A DNA stretch of 46,951 nt from Roseicyclus sp965662675 (lineage in GTDB: Bacteria; Pseudomonadota; Alphaproteobacteria; Rhodobacterales; Rhodobacteraceae): NCBI RefSeq assembly GCF_965662675.1, contig NZ_CBFIIK010000009.1:1-46951 (forward strand), given 5' to 3'. A program made the position numbers and the translations under genes. Shown here piece by piece: positions 35,094-43,383 of this stretch. The stretch's first letter is position 1. The number at the start of each line of letters is the position of its first letter. Under the pieces are notes generated by a model. It searched no databases, was not told the origin of the DNA, and worked only from the letters and a program-made list of their open reading frames with translations.

Positions 35094-35967
35094 AGCGGAT
35101 GACGAACTCGGCCTTGGCGTAACCTTGCGCGAAAAGCAGCGCTGTCAGATCGCCGTGGTTGATCGCGTGGGGGGCCTCGGCCTGCACCACGGGTTTGGCA
35201 TGGACCGCCACCCCCAGATGGGCGCGCGTCAACATGCCCAGATCATTGGCCCCATCGCCGATGGCCAGCACATCGGCATCGGTAATCTTGAGCCTTGCCG
35301 ATAGATCATCGAGCGCGGCGACCTTGGCCGCGCGGCCCAAGATGGGTTCGGCGACAGTGCCCGTCAGCTCTCCATTCTCGATATGCAGCGTGTTAGCGCG
35401 GTGTTCGTCAAAGCCGAGCTTGGTTGCCACGGCTTCGGTAAAGGCCGTGAACCCGCCCGAGACCAGCGCGGCATAGGCGCCATGCGCCTTCATCGTCGCC
35501 ACCAGCGTGGCGCCGCCCGGCATCATGGTGATGCGGGCCGCCAGCACATCGCCGATCACCCTTTCGGGGAGGCCTTTGAGAAGTGCTACCCGCGCTTTCA
35601 GCGCCCCGTCGAAATCCAGCTCGCCATTCATGGCGCGCGCCGTGATCTCGGACACTTGCGGCCCGATCCCGGCGGCTGCGGCCAGTTCGTCGATACATTC
35701 TTGCTGGATCATCGTCGAATCCATATCCGCCAAGAGCAGTTTCTTGCGCCGTCCGGCGCTAGGCTGGGCGATCATGTCGACACCCTCGGCCGAGAGGCTC
35801 TCATGGATCTCGGTCAGTGATTTCGGGAGTTTCGGCACAGCGAATTCAGCCGCGCCATTGCGATCGAGCCAGACCGCCTCGCCGCCGCCCATCGCATCGC
35901 GCAGCGCACGCACCAGCGCAGGGTCGAGGATCATCGCGGGATTGGTGATGAGCGTGACGGTGAACAT
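35092..35967 (-). CDS. serB: Phosphoserine phosphatase
   Basis: Last step of serine synthesis, hydrolysing phosphoserine to serine. It is a HAD-superfamily enzyme of 291 residues. The nucleophile motif ADMDSTMIQQECIDELA is near 81-97, motif II is VSGGFTAFTE near 172, and motif III/IV is AIGDGANDLGML near 247-258. The N-terminal 70 residues form a small ACT-like or regulatory extension, common in this SerB class. The ATG at 35967 is preceded by ACGGGG on the minus strand; the in-frame GTG or ATG further upstream is less likely. serA and serC are not in the window. It is divergent from the hydrolase gene at 36091. Confidence 0.95.
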   Translation of the reverse strand: MFTVTLITNPAMILDPALVRALRDAMGGGEAVWLDRNGAAEFAVPKLPKSLTEIHESLSAEGVDMIAQPSAGRRKKLLLADMDSTMIQQECIDELAAAAGIGPQVSEITARAMNGELDFDGALKARVALLKGLPERVIGDVLAARITMMPGGATLVATMKAHGAYAALVSGGFTAFTEAVATKLGFDEHRANTLHIENGELTGTVAEPILGRAAKVAALDDLSARLKITDADVLAIGDGANDLGMLTRAHLGVAVHAKPVVQAEAPHAINHGDLTALLFAQGYAKAEFVIR

Positions 35968-36090
35968 GGCAAAACCCCGTGCTTTTCGCGTCATAGACCA
36001 TGATCCGGCGCACAGGGCCAGAGGCTTTGGCGCTTGGCTTGGCCAGTCATGCTGCTATCTGCTGTGGATGAAACCTGACGGGTGAAGACG

Positions 36091-37569
36091 ATGACTTGGC
36101 GCATGGGAATTGTCGCGGCGCTGTCGGTGCTGGCGATCTTGGTCGGGCTGGCCCGGATGGAAGATCCGCGCGCCGATCTGGTGATCCGCGACGCGCGCGT
36201 GGGCCAAACCCCCGTCACCGTAATGCATCTACCGCAGGCGCAGGGGCCGGTCGTGGTGATCGCCCACGGCTTTGCCGGGTCGCGGCAGTTGATGGCTGGG
36301 TGGCAGCTCAGCCTTGCGCGGGCGGGTTTCATCACCGTGAGCTTCGATTTCGAGGGGCATGGGCGCAACCCCGTGCCGATGTCGGGCGATGTGACCAGTA
36401 TCGACGGCACGACGCGTCTTTTGATGGAGGAAACGGGTCGGGTCACCGATTTCGCCGTTGCCCTGCCCGGTGCGCTGCCGCGTGTGGCGCTGTTGGGCCA
36501 TTCCATGGCCTCCGATGTCGTCGTGCGCCAAGCGCTTGCCGATCCACGGGTAGAGGCGGTGGTGGGCTTGTCGGTCTTCAGCGTGGCGATCACGCCCGAG
36601 ACGCCCGAGAACCTGTTGATCCTGAATGGGGAATGGGAGGGCGCTTTGCGCGCCGAGGCGGCGCGCGTCATGGCCGAGATCGGCGCGGTGGAGGGCCAGA
36701 CCATCGGCACACCCGGCGCGGGCTTTGCCCGCCGTGCGGCGCCTGTCCCATGGGTCGAGCATGTCGGTATTCTTTACGCGCCGAGCGGGATCGGTGAAGG
36801 GATCGACTGGTTGGCCGCAAGCCTTGGACAGCCCGCCCTGTCCGGCCCGGTCAACCTTGGACCATGGATCATCCTGACGCTGTTCGGCGTCGTGCTGCTG
36901 GTGCGTGCCTTGGCGGAATTTTTGCCGTCGGGGCCTGCGCCATGGCAGCCGGGGCGGCGGCTTTTCTGGGCGCTGGCGCTCGGGCCTGCGTTGCTCACGC
37001 CGCTGATCCTGTCGCTCTTCGAGACGCGATTCCTGCCTGTGCTGGTGGCCGATTACCTTGCCCTGCATCTGGCGCTTTACGGGGCGCTGGTGCTGGCGGG
37101 CGCGGCTTGGGCGGGTGGGTTGCCCAAAACGCGCGGCTGGATCTGGGGTGTGGCGCTGGCGCTTTACGGCATCGCGGTTTTTGGCGGGATCATGGACCGC
37201 TATGTCGGCAGTTTCGTGCCGCATCCGGGACGTTTGGCGGTCGTCGCCGCGATCTTGCCCGGTGCCGTCCTTGCCATGCTGGCCGATGCAATCTTGTCAG
37301 GGGCGACGCGCGCGATGCTGTGGCGGCGGGTAGTGTCGCGGGGGATGTTCCTTGCTTCGCTTGGGGTGGCGGTGGCGCTTGATTTCGAGCGGCTGTTCTT
37401 CCTGATCATCATCATGCCGGTGATCTTGCTGTTCTATCTGAGCTACGGGATGATGGGGCGGTTTCTGGGCCAGCGGACCGGATCGGTGGTGGCGGTCGGG
37501 CTGTCGCTGGGCGTGATCCTTGGCTGGGCCTTGGGGGTCACATTCCCGATGTTCGATCCGGGTTCGTGA
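36091..37569 (+). CDS. Membrane protein with N-terminal alpha/beta-hydrolase domain
   Basis: A 492-residue fusion-like protein. Residues 5-22 form a first membrane segment. Residues about 50-250 form an alpha/beta-hydrolase domain, with the oxyanion motif AHGFAGSRQL at 58-67, the nucleophile elbow GHSMAS at 136-141 (Ser138) and a likely catalytic His in WVEHVGILYA. The acidic member is less clear (LILNGEWEG). From about 260 onward there are seven or so further membrane segments (for example IILTLFGVVLLVRALAEFL and FFLIIIMPVILLFYLSYGMM). The hydrolase domain is probably periplasmic. Function and substrate are unknown; lipid or glycan ester hydrolysis is possible. The ATG at 36091 is preferred over an in-frame GTG at 36082. 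Confidence 0.7.
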   Translation: MTWRMGIVAALSVLAILVGLARMEDPRADLVIRDARVGQTPVTVMHLPQAQGPVVVIAHGFAGSRQLMAGWQLSLARAGFITVSFDFEGHGRNPVPMSGDVTSIDGTTRLLMEETGRVTDFAVALPGALPRVALLGHSMASDVVVRQALADPRVEAVVGLSVFSVAITPETPENLLILNGEWEGALRAEAARVMAEIGAVEGQTIGTPGAGFARRAAPVPWVEHVGILYAPSGIGEGIDWLAASLGQPALSGPVNLGPWIILTLFGVVLLVRALAEFLPSGPAPWQPGRRLFWALALGPALLTPLILSLFETRFLPVLVADYLALHLALYGALVLAGAAWAGGLPKTRGWIWGVALALYGIAVFGGIMDRYVGSFVPHPGRLAVVAAILPGAVLAMLADAILSGATRAMLWRRVVSRGMFLASLGVAVALDFERLFFLIIIMPVILLFYLSYGMMGRFLGQRTGSVVAVGLSLGVILGWALGVTFPMFDPGS

Positions 37570-37578
37570 GAACGCAAA

Positions 37579-37637
37579 GGGGGCTCTGCCCCCGTCGCCA
37601 GGGGCGACCCCCCCGGAGTACTTGGAAAGCAAAGATG
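37579..37637. repeat. Intergenic double-hairpin element of Rhodobacterales type
   Basis: GGGGGC (37579-37584) pairs with GCCCCC (37588-37593) around TCT. Immediately after, GTCGCC (37594-37599) pairs with GGCGAC (37603-37608) around AGG. A C-run and the tail CCGGAGTACTTGGAAAGCAA follow. I recall very similar hairpin plus CCCCCGGAGTATTT-type sequences between convergent genes in many Rhodobacterales genomes. Here it lies between two convergent genes and may serve as a bidirectional terminator. No second copy is visible in the window. Confidence 0.6.
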
Positions 37638-37639
37638 GG

Positions 37640-38701
37640 CTATTGGTAACCTGTCATTTCCAGATAGCCGCGGCCCGGATGGCTGCCGGTGAGGGTCACG
37701 GGCCCCTCCCAATAGGGGATGGAGACCGCCATCCAGCTTTGCGGGTTCAGCGCAGTGGCGGTGATGTCGAGGCCCTTTTCGGGCAATTCGACGCGCCAGC
37801 GGGTCGGGATATCGCGCCCGGCGACGTTGCTGATCGCAAGCGGCGTCATGCTGAGCGCGCCGTCGGGAAAGGATTGGCTTTTGCCATTCGCGTCGATCCA
37901 AGTGGCAGCGGTAAAGGAGGGGGCGGCGCTGTCGCGCAGGGTAAATCCCATCAGCCGTGCGCCATCGTCGAATTGCAACGAGACCCAATCCCAGCCGTCT
38001 TGTGTCTCCGATAGCGGTTGCGAAGACCATTCGCGATCAAGCCACGCCGTGCCCATGACGGGGATCGTGCCACCCGGCAGGGTAATGGTGCCGGCAACCG
38101 TGTAGAAGGGTTGCGAGTAGTAATAGCTGGCCTGACCCAAGGCGGATTTCACCGAATAGCCCGCTTGGCCATGAAAGATCAGCGGGCCGGTCGCGGTCAG
38201 CGCCAGATCATAGGCGAAATCCGCGCCCTGTGCGCCGACCTGCAGCGCGTCCAGCGCATCGGCGGTGGCGGGTGCCGTCGAGGTCATCGCCCAATCATCG
38301 ATCCATGCGGCAAAGGGGGCGGCGGTGACACCGGCCTGACCGATGCCGCCGCGGGCCAGACGCTCGGCGCTCAGATGCGCGTTTGGCGTGGTTAGGCCGG
38401 CATGGGCCATCCAAAGCTGCGATGCCTCCCAGCCGGTGGAATCATCGGGCGTAAGGCCGGAGCGGAACAGCGTCCATTGCGCGCCGTAAAGCGTGCCATC
38501 GGGGCCGGTCAGGTTGGCGGTCAGGTACCACCATTCGATGCGGTATTCGGGATGCGCCCCGTGATCTGTGGGAAAGTCGAAGATCGGGGGGTTTTGCGGC
38601 ATGGCAAATCCCGCGGCCTCGGTCCCCAGCCCGGCGAAGCCTTGGGCCGTGGCATGGCCTGCAAAGAGGCACAAAGCGGCGGTAAAGAGACTAAATCTCA
38701 T
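37640..38701 (-). CDS. CrtC/AttH-like lipocalin-fold secreted protein
   Basis: A 353-residue protein with a signal peptide (MRFSLFTAALCLFAGHATAQ). It belongs to the family often labelled carotenoid 1,2-hydratase or AttH: HPEYRIEWWYLTANLTG near 48-64, GAQWTLFRSGL near 73, QLWMAHAGLT near 93, AWLDREWSSQPL near 216 and QFDDGARLMGFTLRDS near 242-257. The tandem beta-barrel fold (two lipocalin-like domains) is typical. True carotenoid hydratase activity is unlikely, because no carotenoid genes are near. It is encoded directly after an FtsX-type permease and ATPase, matching AttEFGH-like gene sets, so it may handle a hydrophobic molecule in the periplasm. Its start overlaps the permease end by 11 bases. 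Confidence 0.8.
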   Translation of the reverse strand: MRFSLFTAALCLFAGHATAQGFAGLGTEAAGFAMPQNPPIFDFPTDHGAHPEYRIEWWYLTANLTGPDGTLYGAQWTLFRSGLTPDDSTGWEASQLWMAHAGLTTPNAHLSAERLARGGIGQAGVTAAPFAAWIDDWAMTSTAPATADALDALQVGAQGADFAYDLALTATGPLIFHGQAGYSVKSALGQASYYYSQPFYTVAGTITLPGGTIPVMGTAWLDREWSSQPLSETQDGWDWVSLQFDDGARLMGFTLRDSAAPSFTAATWIDANGKSQSFPDGALSMTPLAISNVAGRDIPTRWRVELPEKGLDITATALNPQSWMAVSIPYWEGPVTLTGSHPGRGYLEMTGYQ

Positions 38702-41096
38702 GGGCGAATACCTTGAGCAAACGGGCGGATGAGCTGCGCGCCAAGCGCAGCGCGGGCAGCGCCGCGGCGATGCAGGCCACCACAAGTGCCAGTGCCAAAA
38801 GCCGCAAAAGATCGCCGGGAAAAACCTGCATCGGCAAGCGCCAGCCAAAGGCCTGCACATTGATGATGGCCAAGAGCATCCATGCCAAGGCCAGTCCCAC
38901 GGGCAGCGCCAGCGCAAAGGTCAGCCCGGCCAAGATCAGGCTCCGGATCAGTTCGAACCGTGCAAGCCGCGCCCGCGTGATCCCCAGCGCCCAGACCGGG
39001 GCAAGCTGTGGCAGGCGCATGTCGGCCAAGGTCAAGAGCCCGGTGAGCAGCGCAAAGCCCGCCACCCCCAGCGTCAGCAGGTTCAGCGCCCCGGTGATCA
39101 GGAAGGTCTGTTCGAATATCTCGAGCGAGAAGCGCTTGATCTGGGTCTGGTTGATCACCGCATCGGCGGGCAGACCGAAATCAGCGCGCAGCGCGCTGGC
39201 CAAGGCAGCGGTATCGGCGGCGGCGGTGCGCAGCGCAAAGCGGGTCGGCGTGATCGCGGGATAGGTCAGACGGAAACGGTCAAGCGTCACGATGGCCTGT
39301 GCCTCCGGGTTCCCATAATCGGAATAGATGCCAAGAATGGGAAGCGAAACGCCGGGTGCGATGGTAAGCGCCTCGCCGAGCGAAAGCTTTGAAAAACGGG
39401 CCAGCTGTTCGTTGATCAAAACACCCTCGCCGGTGGCAAGCCTGTCCCATGCAGCGGGTTGCGCGGCAATCAGCGGCCAGTGGTCACGAAAGGTGGGGTG
39501 GTCGGCTTGCCCGTAGACGGCACCCGGCCGACCGGCCAGCGTGGTATCTGCCCAGACGACGGGCAAGATCGCATCTGTTCTAGGCGCGAGGTAGTCGACC
39601 ATCCGCGCGGCCTCGGCCGGGGTGGTGGCGGTCACATAAAGCTCGGCCACAAGGCGCTGGTCGAGCCAACCGATAAAGGTGGCGCGAAAGCTGCCCACCA
39701 TGGTCGAGACGCCGATATTGGCCGAGAAGGCCAAGAGTAGCGCCATCAGCGCAAGGGAAAGACCCGGCAGTTGCTGGCCTGTATCGGCAAAGATCCATGT
39801 GCCGACGGGGCCGCGCGCGCGCGACTGACCCAGCCACAGCAATGTGGCAAGCGTGATCGGCAGCAAAAGGGCCGCGCCCAAGAACAGGCACGCGACCGCG
39901 ACAAAGCCCAAAAACAGGGTCTCGCCCCAAAGGGCCAGTGCTGCGCAAAGGGCCAATAGTGCCAGCGCCAGCAGCGCTTGGCGGCGCATCAATGCGGCGC
40001 TGGCCCGGCGCCATGCTTGTGGCAAGGCCGGGGCGAGGATCGGCAGGCGCGCGGTGCGCCCCATGGCCTGCGCCCCGGCAAGGGTCGCGCCCGCCAATGT
40101 CATCGCCAAACCCGCCAAGGCCCAGATGGGATCGAAGGACAAGGTGCCCGGCAGATCGGCGCCGTAAAGCCCGCGCAACGTCCCCGCCACGCCCGGCATC
40201 AGCGCGGCGGCGATGGCATAGCCCAAGATCAGCCCGGTCAGACCGGCAAACAGGGCCAAACCCGCCAGTTCGAGACCAAGTGCCGCCAGCAGGCTGCGCA
40301 GCGGCAGGCCAAGCGCGCGCAGGGTGCGGATGGTCGCGCGGCGTTGCTCGAACGCCAGACCGATGGCGGCATGCACGATGAAAAGCCCAACGGCGAAAGC
40401 CAAAAGGCCAAAGGCCGTCAAGTTGAGGTGAAAGCTTTCCGTCAGCTGCGCCGGGTCGGCGCGCTGTTCGGGGGCGATGCGTTGCAGGCTGGTTGCCGTC
40501 GTAAGGGGGGGCAGATGCGCGGGCTGATCCATCCAGACCAAAAGATAGGATGGGTCGGATTGGGCAAGCAGCCGCGCGGCGGTGCCGATATCGGTCAGCG
40601 CCGCGCCGGGTGGGATGTTCTCGGTCGTGCGGATCGGGGGCAGATCGGGTGGCAATGGGCCGGCGGCGGTCTCAGACGTCATCAGCAAAAGACCCGGCGC
40701 GGTGAAAAAACCGGCAAGGTCGATATTGCCACCTTGCAGGGTGGGGGTATTCGCCTCGGGTGGGGCGGTCAGCGGGTCGATGCCCAAGAGCCTGAGCCGC
40801 GCGTCGCCCAAGCGCAATTCCCCCGAGATGACGGGCGAGACCAGATAGCCCGCGCGGCGCAGCGCGATGTAGTCGGACAGCGGTACGGGGCGGCCATCGG
40901 GGCTGACCAGGCGGTCGAGCCGGTCTTGGCCCAACATGGTGGCGGCACTGCCGTAAGCGGCGCGCGCCTCGGTATTGATCGCCTGCACGCCGGACCAAAG
41001 CGCCGTCGCCAAGGCAAGACCCAGAACCAGCATCGCAAGCTGGCCGGGATGGCGGCGCCAATGCGAAAACAGGGTCGAAAGTGCCGTGCCGAGCAT
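38691..41096 (-). CDS. FtsX/LolE-type ABC transporter permease (fused double permease)
   Basis: An 801-residue inner-membrane protein with an N-terminal anchor (LAMLVLGLALATALW near 18-32). A periplasmic domain follows, then FtsX-type membrane blocks. One is in the middle (FGLLAFAVGLFIVHAAIGLA, then the typical EQRRATIRTLRALG loop). Further helices lie at about 380-450, and a second FtsX block is at the C-terminus (LGVAGFALLTGLLTL, ADMRLPQLAPVWALGITRAR and LPALRLARSSSARLLKVF). It therefore carries two permease units in one chain, as expected for a fused AttF-AttG type partner. It lies three bases after the ATPase and overlaps the lipocalin-like gene. Confidence 0.82.
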   Translation of the reverse strand: MLGTALSTLFSHWRRHPGQLAMLVLGLALATALWSGVQAINTEARAAYGSAATMLGQDRLDRLVSPDGRPVPLSDYIALRRAGYLVSPVISGELRLGDARLRLLGIDPLTAPPEANTPTLQGGNIDLAGFFTAPGLLLMTSETAAGPLPPDLPPIRTTENIPPGAALTDIGTAARLLAQSDPSYLLVWMDQPAHLPPLTTATSLQRIAPEQRADPAQLTESFHLNLTAFGLLAFAVGLFIVHAAIGLAFEQRRATIRTLRALGLPLRSLLAALGLELAGLALFAGLTGLILGYAIAAALMPGVAGTLRGLYGADLPGTLSFDPIWALAGLAMTLAGATLAGAQAMGRTARLPILAPALPQAWRRASAALMRRQALLALALLALCAALALWGETLFLGFVAVACLFLGAALLLPITLATLLWLGQSRARGPVGTWIFADTGQQLPGLSLALMALLLAFSANIGVSTMVGSFRATFIGWLDQRLVAELYVTATTPAEAARMVDYLAPRTDAILPVVWADTTLAGRPGAVYGQADHPTFRDHWPLIAAQPAAWDRLATGEGVLINEQLARFSKLSLGEALTIAPGVSLPILGIYSDYGNPEAQAIVTLDRFRLTYPAITPTRFALRTAAADTAALASALRADFGLPADAVINQTQIKRFSLEIFEQTFLITGALNLLTLGVAGFALLTGLLTLADMRLPQLAPVWALGITRARLARFELIRSLILAGLTFALALPVGLALAWMLLAIINVQAFGWRLPMQVFPGDLLRLLALALVVACIAAALPALRLARSSSARLLKVFAHEI

Positions 41097-41099
41097 GAT

Positions 41100-41765
41100 C
41101 TAGCCCCCACCCCATGGGGCCAGCTGCCCGCGTGACAGGTGCACGCGCCGGTCAAGCCGCGCGGCAAGGCGGCTGGAATGGGTCACCATCATCAGCGCGG
41201 CACCCGTTTCCGCCACCAGTTCAAGCAGCAGATCCAGCACCGCGTCGCCTGTCGCCTCGTCGAGATTGCCGGTAGGCTCATCGGCCAAGATCAGACCCGG
41301 CGCATGGGCAAGGGCCCGGGCAATGGCTACGCGCTGTTGCTGGCCACCCGAAAGCTCTTCCGGGTAGCGGTGCAGGAGATCGGAAAGGCCAAGCCGCCCT
41401 GCCAGCATCGCATCGCGGGCGGGGTCGTGTCTGCGGGCAAGCCGGGCCTGAAAGCTGATATTTTGTGAAACCGTCAGCGAGGGGATCAGGTTGAATTGCT
41501 GAAACACCAGTCCGATCCGATCACGGCGCAGGGCTGCGCGGCCTGCATCGTCCAGCCGGGAAATTTCGACCCCATCCAGCACGATAGAGCCATTATCAGG
41601 CGCATCAAGCGCGCCCACCAGATGCAACAGCGTGCTTTTGCCCGAGCCGCTTTCGCCGGTCAGCGCAAGGCTTTGCCCATGCGGCAAGCCAAACGAGACC
41701 CCCTGTAACACCGCGACCGGGCCATAGGCTTTGGTCAGCCCTTCGATCTGCAACAATATGCTCAT
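41100..41765 (-). CDS. LolD/MacB-type ABC transporter ATP-binding protein
   Basis: ATPase of 221 residues for the FtsX-type permease next to it. Walker A is GESGSGKSTLL at 37-47, with the Q-loop region FQQFNLIPSLTVSQNI near 88-103. The signature LSGGQQQRVAIARAL is near 139-153, Walker B is LILADEPTGNLDE near 158-170 and the switch His is in MMVTHSSRLA. ADEPTGNLD is typical of the LolD, FtsE and MacB branch. It begins 39 bases after the tonB stop on the same strand, so it may be read from the upstream uptake operon. Confidence 0.9.
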   Translation of the reverse strand: MSILLQIEGLTKAYGPVAVLQGVSFGLPHGQSLALTGESGSGKSTLLHLVGALDAPDNGSIVLDGVEISRLDDAGRAALRRDRIGLVFQQFNLIPSLTVSQNISFQARLARRHDPARDAMLAGRLGLSDLLHRYPEELSGGQQQRVAIARALAHAPGLILADEPTGNLDEATGDAVLDLLLELVAETGAALMMVTHSSRLAARLDRRVHLSRGQLAPWGGG

Positions 41766-41804
41766 GCCTACCTACCTAGCAGCCGCGCGGCCCAGTGAAA
41801 GGGC

Positions 41805-42617
41805 CTAGCGAAAACGGATCGGCAGGGTGAAGGCGTAACTCGCTTCGCGCAGCGCATCGGGGGCGGCGGGAAAGCGGCCCGCACGGCGAACGGCTGAAAG
41901 CGCCGCTTCGTCCAACGCCTGATCGCCCGAGCTGCGCGCAACGCCAAGCGCGCCCAACGTGCCGTCGCGCCCGATCCTGAGCGTGAGCGTCACCTGACCG
42001 GCGGCATTGACGCGTGGCCGTGCGCGCTCGATCCGGGCCATGATCTGCCCACCCCATGCGGCCATCAAGTTTTGACGCTGGGCTTGGTTCAAGGCAGGGG
42101 TGGGTTGCGCTGGGGCGGGTGCAGCACCGCTAGTCTGGCCGCCGCCTTGACCTTGGGCCAGCCGGGGCGCTTGCGGGGTTGAGGCGGGTGCGTTTGCCAC
42201 ATCGGGGCGGGCCAAAGGGCGTGGCGATTGCGCAAGGGCGTTGGGGCTGAGCGGTGACGGCGCGCTGTCGGCCATGCCGGGCGCAAGCGGCGGTGCATCG
42301 GCACGCGGCAAGATCGGCGCATCAGGCAATGTGAGAGCCTGAACCGCCCGTTCGGGTATTGGCATGGCCGGCGCAGCCAAGACTGGCATCTGTGGGGCTT
42401 GCAGCGTTGTGGGGCTGATCACCGGCTGGGGCGGCATGGCCCAGCGCGCGGCCAGTGCCGCGATGCTTTCGGGAGCTGCGGCCAGCGTGACGCGGTCGGT
42501 GCCGCCATCGCCCATCGCCTGCGGCCCGGCCTGCCCGTCGCTGAACCCCGCCATCACCCCGGCATGCACGGCGGCTGAAAGCCCGAGGAAGGCCGCGATT
42601 TCGGCGATCCGCCTCAT
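41805..42617 (-). CDS. tonB: TonB-family energy transducer
   Basis: Transmits energy from ExbB-ExbD to an outer-membrane receptor. The 270 residues show a short N-terminal hydrophobic anchor (IAAFLGLSAAVHAGVMAG at 7-24) and a long Pro/Ala-rich periplasm-spanning linker. The C-terminal TonB domain follows (MARIERARPRVNAAGQVTLT, then IGRDGTLGALGVARSSGDQA, ending YAFTLPIRFR). Linker content is unusually Ala/Gln-rich with few charged pairs. The ATG overlaps the stop of the upstream exbD (ATGA). It closes the uptake operon and is probably dedicated to the receptor at the right edge. Confidence 0.88.
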   Translation of the reverse strand: MRRIAEIAAFLGLSAAVHAGVMAGFSDGQAGPQAMGDGGTDRVTLAAAPESIAALAARWAMPPQPVISPTTLQAPQMPVLAAPAMPIPERAVQALTLPDAPILPRADAPPLAPGMADSAPSPLSPNALAQSPRPLARPDVANAPASTPQAPRLAQGQGGGQTSGAAPAPAQPTPALNQAQRQNLMAAWGGQIMARIERARPRVNAAGQVTLTLRIGRDGTLGALGVARSSGDQALDEAALSAVRRAGRFPAAPDALREASYAFTLPIRFR

Positions 42618-43000
42618 GGTTGCACCGTGATCAGACGGATGTCGGTGACGCCAAGCCCGGCAAGACGCGGCAAAAGCCGCGCCAGTTCGGCGGCGGGGTA
42701 GGCCGCATCGGCCATGATCGGTAGTGGCCCATTAGGGCGCGCGGCAGAAAGGGCGGCCAAGGCGGCATCGCCCGTCATCGTGCCAAAGATCATCTGACCA
42801 TCGGCGGCGATATAAAGCGTGCCGGGCTGCGGATCACTGCGGGGGGTTTCCGCCATGGGCGCGGTGATCGCCAGTGGCGGCGGCGGCGTCAGGCTGGCGG
42901 TCATCAAAAAGAACACCAACAGCAAGAAGACCACGTTGATCATCGGCACGATGGCGCGGTCTTGATCCGTGTGGCGTTTGCGGGCGGGGGCGAAGTTCAT
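42614..43000 (-). CDS. ExbD-like protein with Asn in place of the proton-carrying Asp
   Basis: A 128-residue ExbD/TolR family protein with one N-terminal membrane helix (INVVFLLLVFFLMTASL at 21-37) and a periplasmic domain (PGTLYIAADGQMIFG, ending GLGVTDIRLITVQP). In ExbD and TolR the helix begins with a proton-binding Asp, as in the neighbouring paralogue (MIDVVFLLLVFF). Here the residue is Asn22 (MINVVFLLLVFF). It overlaps the other exbD upstream and tonB downstream by four bases each. It probably forms a heterodimer with its neighbour inside an ExbB ring, contributing structure or asymmetry and not proton flow; this is inference. Confidence 0.85.
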   Translation of the reverse strand: MNFAPARKRHTDQDRAIVPMINVVFLLLVFFLMTASLTPPPPLAITAPMAETPRSDPQPGTLYIAADGQMIFGTMTGDAALAALSAARPNGPLPIMADAAYPAAELARLLPRLAGLGVTDIRLITVQP

Positions 43001-43383
43001 GGGGCCACCAGCACGAGATTGGCAAAGCCCGCCGCCCTTAACCCCGCCATCACATCGAGCAGGCGTTGCAGGCCGACCGCCTCATCGGCGCGGATCACGA
43101 TAGGGTCTGATGTCGTCTCTGTCAGGCCAGATAGAGCCTGTTCCAACCCTTCGGGCGTAACGGGCTGTCCGTTGAGCAACAGGCCGGCCTCTGCGACTTG
43201 CACCAGCCGTGGCGGCCCCTGCCATTCAGCCCCGGCCCCGCCCCCGATGGTCAGATCAAGCGCCCCTTCTTGCCCAAAACGGGCGGCCAGCATGAAGAAC
43301 ACCAAGAGCAAGAACACGACGTCGATCATCGGCGTCAGGCTGGGCCGGCGGCGGGGCTGGGGTTGGGCGAAGCTGAAACTCAT
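42997..43383 (-). CDS. exbD: Biopolymer transport protein ExbD
   Basis: Proton-channel partner of ExbB, of 128 residues. The single membrane helix has the canonical LTPMIDVVFLLLVFFMLAA at 16-34 with Asp21 as the proton-binding residue. The periplasmic part ends in the usual alpha/beta fold (DPIVIRADEAVGLQRLLDVM, then GFANLVLVAP). It overlaps exbB upstream and the Asn-bearing exbD downstream by four bases each (ATGA type), so stoichiometric synthesis is likely. It would carry the proton-translocation step that drives TonB. Confidence 0.92.
   Translation of the reverse strand: MSFSFAQPQPRRRPSLTPMIDVVFLLLVFFMLAARFGQEGALDLTIGGGAGAEWQGPPRLVQVAEAGLLLNGQPVTPEGLEQALSGLTETTSDPIVIRADEAVGLQRLLDVMAGLRAAGFANLVLVAP

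Noticed and set aside
39978..41135. Open frame of 385 codons opposite the FtsX-type permease
   Set aside because: Gln/Arg/Gly-rich shadow with no recognisable domain.
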